Shown: positions 24,707-33,770, counted from the first letter of the stretch. The stretch is DNA of 64,000 bases from Nonomuraea soli (GCF_013761175.1 NZ_JACDUR010000006.1:496001-560000); one strand, 5' to 3'. Program-made: numbers and translations. The notes: generated by a model not told the origin, from the letters alone.

Positions 24707-25388
24707 GCCAGCCGCCCGCCGCCACGGAGGCGGTCGAGACCAGCAGGAAGAAGAAGACGTAGAAGCCGCCCGGCAGGAACGTCAGCCGGGCCAGCTGGTC
24801 GGCGTCGGAGTCGGGCGCCTGCCTGCGGCGGCGTTTGCGTTGCAGCTCGACGATCGGCCGCACCCCGCCGAACAGCAGGAACCACACGGCCAGGTGCGCC
24901 GCGAACTGCTGGCCGTTGTCGGGGAGGTAGGTCGCCAGGGCGAAGACCGCGCCCCCGGTCACCAGCAGGATCAGCCCGCCGTACAGGTTCCTGATCAGCA
25001 GCAGCATGCAGAACAGGAACAGCAGGATCGCCCAGAACAGCAGGGTGATCCTGCCGTCGGCGACCAGCCAGGCGGCGGCCAGGCCCAGCAGCGACGGCGC
25101 GATGTAGCCGGCCAGGGCGGTCAGGACCATGCCGGGGCCGTTGGGCCTGCCCCTGGTCAGGGTGACGCCCGAGGTGTCGGAGTGCAGCCTGATGCCCTGC
25201 AGCTTGCGCCGCGTCAGCAGGGCCGCGAGGGCGTGACCGCCCTCGTGCGCGATCGTGATCAGCCCGCGCGACAGCGGCCAGGTGATGCGCAGGCCGACGA
25301 TCAGCAGCGCGGCCAGGGCCGCGACGAGCCCGACCCAGGCGGCGGGCGGGTCTTGTGTCGCGGTGAGGTGGCCCCAGAGCTCGTCCAT
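24669..25388 (-). CDS. M50-like membrane metalloprotease (peptidase_M50B type)
   Basis: 239 residues with about six hydrophobic helices. HEGGHALAALL gives the zinc-binding HExxH (H48, E49, H52) inside a membrane segment, as in site-2 proteases and the M50B family (PF13398). A second metal ligand is not obvious; the N/D around NLYGG (residue ~140) may serve. Short M50B proteins have mostly unknown substrates; intramembrane cleavage is the family inference. A bias to Leu/Phe in the middle helices and a basic loop (QRKRRRRQ) are seen. ATG 25388; no Shine-Dalgarno. Confidence 0.8.
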   Translation of the reverse strand: MDELWGHLTATQDPPAAWVGLVAALAALLIVGLRITWPLSRGLITIAHEGGHALAALLTRRKLQGIRLHSDTSGVTLTRGRPNGPGMVLTALAGYIAPSLLGLAAAWLVADGRITLLFWAILLFLFCMLLLIRNLYGGLILLVTGGAVFALATYLPDNGQQFAAHLAVWFLLFGGVRPIVELQRKRRRRQAPDSDADQLARLTFLPGGFYVFFFLLVSTASVAAGGWLMILPALGVPSR

Positions 25389-25422
25389 CGAGAAATGACC
25401 TTATCCCGGTAAAGTCCGTGTC

Positions 25423-26301
25423 GTGGCCCTAGAACATGATTCTGATGTGCCGGCCTGGTGGCGTTCGCTCGGCCTGCCGGGACTGATCGACCTGCACACC
25501 CATTTCCTCCCCGAGCGGATGGAACGCCGCGTCTGGCATCACTTCCACCATGGCGGACCGCTCATGGGAAACGGCTGGAAGGTGACATACCAGTGGCCGG
25601 TCGAGGAGCGGGTCGAGCTGCTGCGCTCGATGGGGGTGCGCCACTTCACCGCCCTGCCGTACGCCCACAGGCCCGGCATGGCCGCCGACCTCAACGCCTG
25701 GAGCCTCGCCTTCGCCCGTGAGTTGCCGGAATGCCTGCCGTCGGCGACGTTCTACCCCGAGCCCGGCGTGTTGTCCTACGTACGGCAGGCACTCGACGAC
25801 GGGGCGCGCGTCTGGAAGATCCACCTCCAGGTGGGCGCCTTCGACCCGGCCCTGCCCGAACTCGACCCCGTCTGGGGACTGCTGTCCGACCTCGGCCATC
25901 CGGTCGTCGTGCACGCCAGCTCGGTGCCGGTGCCGGGGGGATACGTCGGCATCTCGCCCATCGCCGCCGTCCTCGAACAACACCCCCGCCTGCGCGTGGT
26001 CATCGCCCACCTCGGCATGCCCGAGTACGCCGACTTCTTCGACCTCGCCGGACGCTACGAGCGGGCCGCCCTCGACACGACCATGGCCTTCACCGACTTC
26101 GCCCAGCTCGGCATGCCCTTCCCCGCCGCGCTCCGCCCGCGCCTGCTTGAGCTCGGACTGGCGGGGAAGGTGGTGCTCGGCAGCGACTTCCCGAACATCC
26201 CCCATCCGTATGCCCACCAGTTGCACGCCCTTGACCGGCTCGACCTCGGCGAGGCTTGGGTGAGGGCCGTGTGCTGGGACAATGGTGCGGACATGATCTG
26301 A
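25423..26301 (+). CDS. Amidohydrolase family protein
   Basis: 292 residues, the amidohydrolase_2 (ACMSD-like) length. Metal ligands appear in order: HTH (H25, H27), VVVHASS, VVIAHLGMPEYADF and GSDFPNIPH with the final Asp. The family performs metal-dependent hydrolysis or non-oxidative decarboxylation of ring or amide substrates; nothing here fixes which. The start is a GTG at 25423; TAAAGT (25410-25415) lies 7 nt before it, consistent with a leaderless transcript. Genes for an NTF2-like protein and CorA follow closely (7 bp, then a 13-bp overlap) and may be co-transcribed, with no evident functional link. Confidence 0.88.
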   Translation: MALEHDSDVPAWWRSLGLPGLIDLHTHFLPERMERRVWHHFHHGGPLMGNGWKVTYQWPVEERVELLRSMGVRHFTALPYAHRPGMAADLNAWSLAFARELPECLPSATFYPEPGVLSYVRQALDDGARVWKIHLQVGAFDPALPELDPVWGLLSDLGHPVVVHASSVPVPGGYVGISPIAAVLEQHPRLRVVIAHLGMPEYADFFDLAGRYERAALDTTMAFTDFAQLGMPFPAALRPRLLELGLAGKVVLGSDFPNIPHPYAHQLHALDRLDLGEAWVRAVCWDNGADMI

Positions 26302-26308
26302 TAGGAAC

Positions 26309-26785
26309 GTGAACGACCGGCATGTGGCGCTCGTACGCGCTTTCTTCGACGCACTCAGCCGTGGCGACCTCGACGCCATGGCCGCCCTGTACCACCCCGA
26401 GGTCAGCTTCGGCGACCCGATCTTCCAGGAGGTCGAGGGACGCGACAAGGTGATGGCGATGTGGCAGCTGCAGCTCGGGGGCCGTGGCGGGCTGCGCGCC
26501 GAGTTCGACGACGTGACGGCCGACGACCGCTCCGCCACCGCGCGCTGGCGCGCCCACTACACCTTCACCGGGACCGGCCGCGAGGTCGACAATCCCATCG
26601 AGTCGTTCTTCCGCTTCGAGGACGAGCAGATCATCCGCCACCACGACGCGTTCGACTTCAAGCACTGGTCGCGCAGCGCCCTGGGCAAGCCGGCGGGGCT
26701 GATCCTCGGCTGGACACCCGGCTTCCGCAAGAGCATCCGTGACCGGGCCAGGCAGGCTCTGGAGGAGGTGGCATGGCAAGGGTGA
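26309..26785 (+). CDS. NTF2-like (SnoaL-type) protein
   Basis: 158 residues. The N terminus VRAFFDALSRGDLDAMAALYHPEVSFGDP and the closing HHDAFDFKHWSR are standard for SnoaL-like/NTF2-fold proteins, cone-shaped small enzymes or ligand-binding proteins. No clear catalytic pair can be named, so isomerase, hydrolase or binding functions all remain open. GTG start at 26309, seven bases after the amidohydrolase stop. The end overlaps the corA start by 13 bp, so the two are translationally coupled. Confidence 0.85.
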   Translation: MNDRHVALVRAFFDALSRGDLDAMAALYHPEVSFGDPIFQEVEGRDKVMAMWQLQLGGRGGLRAEFDDVTADDRSATARWRAHYTFTGTGREVDNPIESFFRFEDEQIIRHHDAFDFKHWSRSALGKPAGLILGWTPGFRKSIRDRARQALEEVAWQG

Positions 26786-27891
26786 GCCGCTTCCTCCGGG
26801 GCAGCCAGCGCGAGCAGGCCCCCGAGGAGTCGATGGACCCCCGAGGCGAGGAGGACGAACTCCCGTACCGGCCCAGCGTGATCGACAACGCCCTCTACGT
26901 CGACGGCTACCGCATCGACACGCCCGGCTCCCTCGCCGACGCCTTCGCCGCGCTCAAGAACACCCCCGGCAGCATGGCCTGGATCGGCCTCTACCGCCCC
27001 AAGGACTGGGAGCTGGCCAAGCTCGCCGAGGAGTTCGACCTGCACGAGCTGGCCCTCGAGGACGCCATCGTGGGCCACCAGCGGCCCAAGGCCGACCGCT
27101 ACGGCGACACCCTCTTCGTCGTGCTGCGCGCCGCGCGCTACATCGACGAGGAGGAGGAGGTCGCCTTCGGCGAGGTCCACGTCTTCGTCGGCCCCAACTA
27201 CGTGATCACCGTACGGCACGCCGAGTCACCCGACCTCGGCGTGGTCCGTCGCCGCATGGAGTCCGACCCCGAGCTGCTGCGCCAGGGAGCCCAGGCGGTG
27301 CTGTACGCCATCCTCGACGCCGTCGTCGACGGCTACGCGCCCGTCGTCGCCGGCCTCCAGAAGGACATCGACGAGATCGAGGTCCAGGTGTTCGGCGGAG
27401 ACCCGGCGGTCTCCCGGCGCGTCTACGAGCTGTCGCAGGAGGTCATCGAGTTCCAGCGGGCCACCCGCCCCCTGGTCCCCATGATCGAGGGGCTCATCGC
27501 GGGCGCCGGCAAGTACGGCGCCGAGGAGGACCTGCGCTCCTACCTGCGCGACGTGAGCGACCACGCGATCACGGTCTCCGAGCGCGTGGCCGACTTCCGC
27601 CAGAACCTCAACGACATCCTCACCGTCAACGCCACCCTCGTCACCCAGGCGCAGAACGACGAGATGGCCAAGATGACCGAGGCCAGCATCCGGCAGGGCG
27701 AGGAGGTCAAGAAGATCTCCGCCTGGGCGGCCATCCTCTTCGCCCCGACCCTCGTCGGCACCATCTACGGCATGAACTTCGACTTCATGCCCGAGACCCA
27801 CTGGGTCCTGGGCTACCCCTTCGCGGTCATGCTCATGGGAGCCGTCTGCGTGATCCTCTACTTCGTCTTCAAGCGCCGCGACTGGCTCTGA
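26773..27891 (+). CDS. corA: CorA-family magnesium/cobalt transporter
   Basis: 372 residues. A large N-terminal cytosolic domain (~1-300) with long helices precedes two C-terminal membrane helices. The diagnostic GMN (residues 333-335, in TIYGMNFDFMPE) closes the first, and a basic tail FKRRDWL ends the protein. It forms pentameric Mg2+ channels in the cytoplasmic membrane. The N-terminal 35 residues, before YRPSVIDNALYVDG, are charged and extra compared with short homologues. Its 3' end overlaps the convergent ABC exporter gene by 34 bp. Confidence 0.94.
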   Translation: MARVSRFLRGSQREQAPEESMDPRGEEDELPYRPSVIDNALYVDGYRIDTPGSLADAFAALKNTPGSMAWIGLYRPKDWELAKLAEEFDLHELALEDAIVGHQRPKADRYGDTLFVVLRAARYIDEEEEVAFGEVHVFVGPNYVITVRHAESPDLGVVRRRMESDPELLRQGAQAVLYAILDAVVDGYAPVVAGLQKDIDEIEVQVFGGDPAVSRRVYELSQEVIEFQRATRPLVPMIEGLIAGAGKYGAEEDLRSYLRDVSDHAITVSERVADFRQNLNDILTVNATLVTQAQNDEMAKMTEASIRQGEEVKKISAWAAILFAPTLVGTIYGMNFDFMPETHWVLGYPFAVMLMGAVCVILYFVFKRRDWL

Positions 27892-29585
27892 CCGCCCTCC
27901 CAGGAGGCCCACAACCGCTCGTAGACGCCGCCCGCGGCGACCAGCTCGTCGTGGGTGCCGACCTCCACCAGGCGTCCCGCGTCCATCACCGCCACCCGGT
28001 CGGCGTCGCGGGCGGTGTGCAGGCGGTGGGCGATGGCGATGACGGTCCTGCCCTCCAGCACCGCGGCGAGCGCCTGCTCGGCGCGCCGTGCCGTACGGGG
28101 GTCGAGCAGGGCGGTCGCCTCGTCGAGGATCACGGTGTGCGGGTCGGCGAGCACGACACGGGCCAGCGCCAGCTGCTGCAGCCTGGCCCCCTCCAGCGGG
28201 CCGGCCTGCGCGTCGAGCGACTCCACCCAGTCGGCCCCGACGGCCGCCAGCGCCTTGTCCAGGCGGGCGTCGTCGGCCGACGGATCGGCCAGGAGCAGGT
28301 TGTCGCGGATGCTGCCCAGGAACAGGTGCTGCTCCTGAGTGACCAGGACGACCTGCTCGCGCAGCACGTCGGGCGGCAGGTCCGCCACCGGCACCGAGCC
28401 GACCGTGACCGTGCCCAGGCGGGGGCGGTCGATGCCCGCCAGGAGCTTGCCCAGCGTGGTCTTGCCCGCGCCGGAGGGGCCCACGATCGCCAGGTGCTCG
28501 CCCGGCCGTACGGTCAGGTCCACCCCGGCCACCACGTCGTCGCCGTCGTAGGCGTAGTGCGCGTCGCGCACGACGATGCGATCGTTCTCGGGCCGCCGCG
28601 CGCCGACCGTCGCGGGAGAGCGTACGGCCACGCCCTCGACACGGGCGAACGCGGCGCCGCTGCTCTGCAACTGCTCGATCCAGATCAGGATCGTCTCCAG
28701 CGGCTGGCTGAGCTGGAGCAGGTAGAGCGCGCACGACACGACCGCGCCCAGGCTCACCTGCCCGCCCGGCAGCAGCAGCCCGCCCAGCAGCAGGACCAGC
28801 ACCACCGGGAGCACCTGCGACACGTCCACCGCGGGAAAGAGCACGTTGCGCAGGAACAGCGTGCGGTGCTGGGTGCGCCTGCTGTGCTCCACCGCGTCCG
28901 CGGCGATGCCGGCCCGCCGCTCCTGCAGGCCGAGCGCCTCGATCGTGCGGGCGCCCGCGGCGTTGGCCGCCAGCTGCTCGGCCAGGGCGGACCGGGCCGC
29001 GCCCTCCTCCAGGTAGGCGGATCTGGCGCGGCGCAGGTACCAGCGCGAGGCCAGCACCATCCCGGCCATCCCGGCCAGGCCGCAGGCGCCCAGCAGGGGG
29101 TTGACGAGGAAGACCGCCGCCACGAGGAAGAGCGCCTGCAGCGACGAGACGAGCACGGCGGGGGCGGCGTCGCGCAGGGTCCGCCCGACCAGGGCCACGT
29201 CGGTGGTGCCGCGCGCGGCCAGGTCGCCGGTGCGCACGTGCTCCACCGTCGCGTACGGCAGGGCGAGCACGCGGTCGAGGAACTGCCCGCGCACCCGCTC
29301 CTGGACCCGCTCGCTGAAGCGCGTGCCCGCCAGTTCGGCCCAGCGCGACAGCAGCAGCCTGGCCAGAGCCGCCGCCACGATGCACGCCGCCAGCGCGTCG
29401 ACCGGCTGCCCGGCGCGCACGTGGTCGACGATCCGGCCCAGCAGCCACGGGCTGACCAGCGCGGCCGCCGCCGCCAGGGCGTTGAGCACCAGGGTCGTGA
29501 GGAATCCGCGCAGGTCCTGCCTGACCAGGCGCACCGCGGCGCGCCTGACCTGCTCGCGCCCGGCGACGGGCAGGCTCTCGCTCAC
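27858..29585 (-). CDS. ABC exporter subunit with canonical Walker motifs but degenerate signature
   Basis: 575 residues from a GTG at 29585 that overlaps the previous stop (GTGA). The N-terminal transmembrane domain has six helices. The nucleotide-binding domain has Walker A GPSGAGKTT, Q-loop VTQEQ, Walker B HTVILDEAT and switch His (IAHRL). The ABC signature, normally LSGGQ, reads LEGAR (PLEGARLQQLALAR). It is the second half of a heterodimeric exporter, and its partner shows the complementary defects. The substrate is unknown; multidrug or peptide export is common for the type. Confidence 0.9.
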   Translation of the reverse strand: MSESLPVAGREQVRRAAVRLVRQDLRGFLTTLVLNALAAAAALVSPWLLGRIVDHVRAGQPVDALAACIVAAALARLLLSRWAELAGTRFSERVQERVRGQFLDRVLALPYATVEHVRTGDLAARGTTDVALVGRTLRDAAPAVLVSSLQALFLVAAVFLVNPLLGACGLAGMAGMVLASRWYLRRARSAYLEEGAARSALAEQLAANAAGARTIEALGLQERRAGIAADAVEHSRRTQHRTLFLRNVLFPAVDVSQVLPVVLVLLLGGLLLPGGQVSLGAVVSCALYLLQLSQPLETILIWIEQLQSSGAAFARVEGVAVRSPATVGARRPENDRIVVRDAHYAYDGDDVVAGVDLTVRPGEHLAIVGPSGAGKTTLGKLLAGIDRPRLGTVTVGSVPVADLPPDVLREQVVLVTQEQHLFLGSIRDNLLLADPSADDARLDKALAAVGADWVESLDAQAGPLEGARLQQLALARVVLADPHTVILDEATALLDPRTARRAEQALAAVLEGRTVIAIAHRLHTARDADRVAVMDAGRLVEVGTHDELVAAGGVYERLWASWEGGQSQSRRLKTK

Positions 29586-31207
29586 GCCAGCACCGCCCGG
29601 TAGACGGGGCTGGAGCCGAGCAGGTCGTCGTGGGTGCCGGTCTCGACCACGCGGCCGTCGCGCAGCAGGCAGACGGTGTCGGCCTGGGCGAGCAGGAGGC
29701 GGGAGGTGGTGGCGACGACGGTGGTGCGTCCGTCGCGTGCCGTACGCAGCCTCTCGGCCACCAGGGCTTCGGTGGTGGCGTCCAGCGCCGAGGTGGGCTC
29801 GGCGGCCAGCAGGACGTCGGGGCCGGACAGCAGCGCCCGCGCCAGCCGTACACGCTGGCGCTGGCCGCCCGACAGGTTGCGGCCGCCCGCCTCGATCACC
29901 GAGTCGAGCCCGTGGTGGGCGACGTCCTGCGCGGCGGCGGCGTGCAGGGCCGCGCACAGGCTCTCGTCATCGTGCTCGCCGCGGCCGCTGAGCACCTCGC
30001 GCAACGTTCCCGTGAAGATGGCGGCGTCGTGGTCGGCGACCAGGACACGGGCGCGCACCCCGGCGATCTCGCCGACCGGCGTGCCGTCCCAGGTGGCCGC
30101 CGGCTCGAACCCGCCCAGGCGTTCCAGCACCGCGGCCGACTCCTCGGGGCGGGCGCTGACCAGGCCGGTCAGCCGTCCGGGCGCGACCTCCAGGCCCGAG
30201 AGCGGGTCGTGCAGAAAGGCCGGTTCGCCGGGGGCGGGCGCGGTGCCCGGCGCGGGTGGTTCGAGGGCGAGGAAACGTGTCACCTGGCGGGCGGCCACCA
30301 GGCCGTGCGAGATCTGGTAGCCGCCCTCGATGAAGAACGACAGCGGGACGATCAGCATGGCGATGTAGCCGTAGACGGCGACCAGCTCGCCGACCGTGAT
30401 CGTGCCCTCGGCGGCGAGCCTGGCCGCCAGCCAGGTGACCGCGGCCAGGAACAACGCGGGCAGGCCGGTGCCCAGCGCGCTGATCCAGCTGGTCAGCGCG
30501 GCCACCCGGTAGCCCTGCTCGCGCAGTCCCGCCGACTCGTGACGGAAACGTTCGGCGTAGGCCTGCTTGCCGCCGAAGGCGTTGAGCACGCGCAGCCCCT
30601 CGATCACGTCGACCAGGCGGCCGGTCAGCCCGCCCTGGCTGTCGCGGTAGTCACCCTGCACCCGCAGATGCCCCCTGAGCAGCGGGCCGACCGCGACCAC
30701 CAGTACCGGCACGCCGACCAGCACCACCACCGCCAGCGGCACCGAGACCTGCAGGAGCAGGAGCGCCACCACCACGCAGCTGAGCACCGCGCCGACGCCG
30801 GGACCGGTGACGGTCAGCGAGGCCGCGATGGTGATGACGTCGCCGATCCCGATCGTCACGACCTCCCCGGCCGAGAGCCGTCCGGTCAACGAGGCTCCCA
30901 GGCGGTTCACCTGCTCGACCAGGCGGCCGACGGTGCGGAAGTTGGCGTCCATCCGGATCTTCGTCATCGTGCGGTGCCGCATGCCCGCCAGCCACGCGGT
31001 CGCCACGCCGGTGGCCAGCAGCGCCCCGGTCCACGCGGTCAGCGCGCTCGCGTCGCCCGTGGCCAGGCCGTCGTCGATGGCCCGCGAGAGGAGGTACGGG
31101 GGGAGGGTCAGCCCGACCATCCAGAGCGAGCCCAGCGTCGCCCCGAGCGCGACACGGCCCTTCTGGGACCAGGCCAGCCAGCAGAGATATCGGAAGGCCG
31201 CCTTCAT
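29582..31207 (-). CDS. ABC exporter subunit with degenerate Walker A and B
   Basis: 541 residues. Six membrane helices, then a nucleotide-binding domain in which the signature is intact (NLSGGQRQRVRLARALL) but Walker A is lost (GLVSARPEESAAVL in place of GxxGxGKS/T). Walker B reads VLLAAEPTSALD, with Ala for the metal-binding Asp. Only the composite site formed by the partner's Walker motifs and this signature can hydrolyse ATP, as in TM287/288-type heterodimers. Start: ATG 31207; an ATG eight codons upstream at 31231 runs through CCA and CCT codons and looks non-coding. It is divergent from the AlaX gene. Confidence 0.9.
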   Translation of the reverse strand: MKAAFRYLCWLAWSQKGRVALGATLGSLWMVGLTLPPYLLSRAIDDGLATGDASALTAWTGALLATGVATAWLAGMRHRTMTKIRMDANFRTVGRLVEQVNRLGASLTGRLSAGEVVTIGIGDVITIAASLTVTGPGVGAVLSCVVVALLLLQVSVPLAVVVLVGVPVLVVAVGPLLRGHLRVQGDYRDSQGGLTGRLVDVIEGLRVLNAFGGKQAYAERFRHESAGLREQGYRVAALTSWISALGTGLPALFLAAVTWLAARLAAEGTITVGELVAVYGYIAMLIVPLSFFIEGGYQISHGLVAARQVTRFLALEPPAPGTAPAPGEPAFLHDPLSGLEVAPGRLTGLVSARPEESAAVLERLGGFEPAATWDGTPVGEIAGVRARVLVADHDAAIFTGTLREVLSGRGEHDDESLCAALHAAAAQDVAHHGLDSVIEAGGRNLSGGQRQRVRLARALLSGPDVLLAAEPTSALDATTEALVAERLRTARDGRTTVVATTSRLLLAQADTVCLLRDGRVVETGTHDDLLGSSPVYRAVLA

Positions 31208-31240
31208 GCAGATCACGCTAGGCCATGGCATGACCAGCTC

Positions 31241-31269
31241 TTGGTCAAGGGTCGACCGTTCGATATGGT
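31241..31269 (+). promoter_or_regulatory. Promoter of the leaderless alaX-like gene
   Basis: TTGGTC (31241-31246), a 17-bp spacer and TATGGT (31264-31269) form a good housekeeping-type promoter. The ATG at 31276 is 6 nt after the -10, so the start codon is at or next to +1. No ribosome binding site precedes it. Confidence 0.6.
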
Positions 31270-31275
31270 GAACGT

Positions 31276-31914
31276 ATGGTTCAGCATAATGTGTATCTCG
31301 ATGACACCTACCTCACCGAGCTGGACACCGAGATCGTCGCCTCCGACGGCCTGACCTGGGCGGCCGTGCGCGACAACATCTTCCACCCCCAGGGCGGCGG
31401 CCAGCCCGCCGACCGTGCCTGGCTCGGCGACCAGGAGGTGCACCCCGTCAAGGACCACGCCGGCGGCCTGGTCGTCGTCGAGGGGGCCTTCGCCGTCGGC
31501 CGGCCGGTGCGCGCCCGCGTCGACCGCGACCTGCGCCTCCTGCACGCCGCCCTGCACACCGCCGGTCACCTCGTGGAGGCGGCGGGCCGCGCCCAGGGCT
31601 GGACCATGGCGGCCGGCAACCACTTCCCCGGCCAGGCCAGGGTCGAGTTCGACTTCGTCGAGACCGCCGGCGCGCGGAGCCTGCAGGAGTTCGTCGACCG
31701 GGCGATCGCCGACGACCTCAAGGTCGCGGCCGAGCTGTCCGACGACGGGCACCGCATCGTACGGCTCGGCGACCTGCACGCCGCCCCGTGCGGCGGCACC
31801 CATGTCGGCAGCCTGGGCGACCTGGCGTCGGTGCGCGTCACCGCCGTCAAGGCCAGGAAGGGCCGCACCCGGGTCTCCTACACCGCCACGCACGCCCCGT
31901 CCGGCACGGCGTGA
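31276..31914 (+). CDS. Alanyl-tRNA editing protein (AlaX-type)
   Basis: 212 residues. The zinc-binding editing-site motifs are visible as HxxxH (H90, H94) and CGGTH (C172, H176), with FHPQGGGQPAD in the N-terminal part, as in AlaRS editing domains and free-standing AlaX. The protein should hydrolyse mischarged Ser- or Gly-tRNA(Ala) in the cytosol. There is no aminoacylation domain. It overlaps the next gene, an XRE regulator, by one base (TGATG), so the pair is probably co-transcribed. Confidence 0.88.
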   Translation: MVQHNVYLDDTYLTELDTEIVASDGLTWAAVRDNIFHPQGGGQPADRAWLGDQEVHPVKDHAGGLVVVEGAFAVGRPVRARVDRDLRLLHAALHTAGHLVEAAGRAQGWTMAAGNHFPGQARVEFDFVETAGARSLQEFVDRAIADDLKVAAELSDDGHRIVRLGDLHAAPCGGTHVGSLGDLASVRVTAVKARKGRTRVSYTATHAPSGTA

Positions 31915-32471
31915 TGACGAACCGCAGCAGCGCCGCCGCCGCGGCCGGAGCCCAGGTACGGCAGCGCAGACAGCAGCGCGGCATGAGCCAGGCCGAACTG
32001 GCCAGGCGCACCGGACTAAGCAAGGCCACCCTCTCCCAGCTCGAAGCGGGCACGGCCAACCCCACGATCGACACGCTCGACTCGATCGCCGTCGCCCTCG
32101 CCATCCCGCTGACCGACCTGCTCACCCGCGACGGCTCGCCGGGCACGGTCCACCTGCGCGCCACCCCCGCCGCGCGGGACGAGCCGACGCGCGAACTGCT
32201 GCGGCGCATCAGCGGCGGCCACAGCCTCGAACTGTGGCGCCTGCGCCTGCCCGCGGACACGGCGGTCGAGGGCGTGCCCCACGCGCCGGGGACCGTCGAG
32301 CACCTGCTGGTCGCCTCGGGCGCGCTCCGGGCCGGGCCGGCGGAGGACCTGCGCGAACTGGCGGCGGGGGACATGCTGGCGTTCGCGGGCGACGCGCCGC
32401 ACGCCTACCGGACGGGCGCGCTGGCCGCCGACGTGACGGTCGTGATCGCCTCCCCGGCCAACCTCGGATGA
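31914..32471 (+). CDS. XRE-family regulator with cupin-like domain
   Basis: 185 residues. HTH (~10-65): VRQRRQQRGMSQAELARRTGLSKATLSQLE, then PTIDTLDSIAVAL. The C-terminal ~100 residues form a small beta-barrel-like (cupin) sensor with EHLLVASG and DMLAFAGDAPHAY. This is the HTH-cupin layout of many metabolite-responsive repressors. The inducer is unknown. It is coupled to the AlaX gene, so it may control that gene or the neighbouring exporter; no operator was identified. Confidence 0.88.
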   Translation: MTNRSSAAAAAGAQVRQRRQQRGMSQAELARRTGLSKATLSQLEAGTANPTIDTLDSIAVALAIPLTDLLTRDGSPGTVHLRATPAARDEPTRELLRRISGGHSLELWRLRLPADTAVEGVPHAPGTVEHLLVASGALRAGPAEDLRELAAGDMLAFAGDAPHAYRTGALAADVTVVIASPANLG

Positions 32472-32480
32472 GCCCCGCCC

Positions 32481-33698
32481 CTAGCCGGCGGCGGCGTCGT
32501 CCACCCGCCGCCCGAGACCGCGCAGGCCGCTTCCGAGGCTCGCGACGGCGGAGAGCGCCACCACCCAGCCAGCGAACACCAGCGAGGTCGTCATGGGGGT
32601 GAGCCGATCGAGCAGCCAGCCCGCCAGGACGGTGCCGACCGGGGTGGCGCCCCAGATCACCATGCTGAAGGCGGTGCCCACCCGTCCGAGGAGATGGTCG
32701 GGGGTGACCTCGAGCCGGTAGCTGAGGGCGGCGATGCCGAACAGCGGCATGGAGACGGTGAAGAGCCCGAGAATCACCGCGATCACCACGAGATGGGTGG
32801 AGAAGGCCATGAGGATCCACAACGCGGCCTGCGCCCACAGAACGGACAGCAGCGTCCCTCCGAGGCCCAGGCGCTTCTTCACGCAGGGCGCGACGAGGGC
32901 GCCCGCGACGCCGCCGACGCCGATGGCGGTGAACATGACGCCGATCGCCGTCGGGGAGGCTCCGGCCTGCCGGGCCGTGACGATCACCACGAGGGCGATC
33001 CCGGAGATGGCGATCTGCAGGCCGGCGGCTGTGACCGCGATCAGGCGCAGCGCGGAGTGGTTGGCCAGCCAGCGCAGGCCGTCGAGGATCTCCGCGCGCA
33101 GGCCGCCTCTCGCGGTGGCGTGCGCGTCGTCGCGCCGGAACGGGGCGCGCACGAACGACAGGCACAGGGCCGAGGCCAGGTAGGACAGCGCGTCGGAGAG
33201 GAAGGGCAGGCCGCGCCCGAGCGCGAACAGGGCGCCGCCGAGCGTGGGTGCGAACACGTTGACGGCGGAGGAGGCGGTCTCGCGTGCGGAGACGGCGGCG
33301 GTGAGCTGCTCCTTGCTGACGATGTTCGGCAGGCAGCCCTCCTCGGCCGCGCTGAAGAACACGTAGAAGACGCCGCCCAGGAAGGCCGTGATCACCAGGT
33401 GCGCCACTCCCGGCTCGCCCAGCCACAACGCCACCGGGATCGTGGCGATGTTGGCCCCGCGGCACAGGTCACAGACGATCATCACCCGCTTGCGGTCCCA
33501 GCGATCCACGAGCGCCCCCGCGACCAGCCCCAGGAGCAGGTACGGCAGGGCCCGCGCGGCGCCGACCAGGCCCGCGACGACGGGCGAGCCGGTCAGCGTC
33601 AGCGCCAGGAGAGGGAAGGCCAGCTGGGAGACGCCGCTGCCGAAGTCGGACAACGAATGCCCGAGCCAGACCAGCCGGAAGTCGCGGTTACGCCACAC
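32481..33698 (-). CDS. MFS transporter (EntS/MFS_3 type)
   Basis: 405 residues with about twelve hydrophobic helices. RNRDFRLVWLGHSLSDFGSGVSQ at the N terminus and LVDRWDRKRVM in the first long loop fit the MFS_3 group (enterobactin exporter EntS, macrolide efflux). Export of a small metabolite or drug is likely; no biosynthetic genes are nearby. GTG start with AGAGG 5 nt upstream. A dyad and a TTGTCA element lie in its promoter region. Confidence 0.88.
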   Translation of the reverse strand: MWRNRDFRLVWLGHSLSDFGSGVSQLAFPLLALTLTGSPVVAGLVGAARALPYLLLGLVAGALVDRWDRKRVMIVCDLCRGANIATIPVALWLGEPGVAHLVITAFLGGVFYVFFSAAEEGCLPNIVSKEQLTAAVSARETASSAVNVFAPTLGGALFALGRGLPFLSDALSYLASALCLSFVRAPFRRDDAHATARGGLRAEILDGLRWLANHSALRLIAVTAAGLQIAISGIALVVIVTARQAGASPTAIGVMFTAIGVGGVAGALVAPCVKKRLGLGGTLLSVLWAQAALWILMAFSTHLVVIAVILGLFTVSMPLFGIAALSYRLEVTPDHLLGRVGTAFSMVIWGATPVGTVLAGWLLDRLTPMTTSLVFAGWVVALSAVASLGSGLRGLGRRVDDAAAG

Positions 33699-33722
33699 GG
33701 GGGCCTCTTTGTGATTGAGTGT

Positions 33723-33770
33723 GTCAGGATGTGCCTGACGAGGCTAGCCATGTAAGGGTCTACCTGACAA
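33723..33770 (-). promoter_or_regulatory. Promoter and operator-like dyad of the MFS gene
   Basis: On the minus strand TTGTCA (33770-33765) and TAGCCT, separated by about 18 nt, resemble a promoter. Just downstream, at the expected start point, is GTCAGG-N5-CCTGAC (33723-33739), a 6-bp-arm dyad. A third CCTGAC half-site sits in the -35 (33763-33768). The layout suggests repression; the regulator is not identified. Confidence 0.4.
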
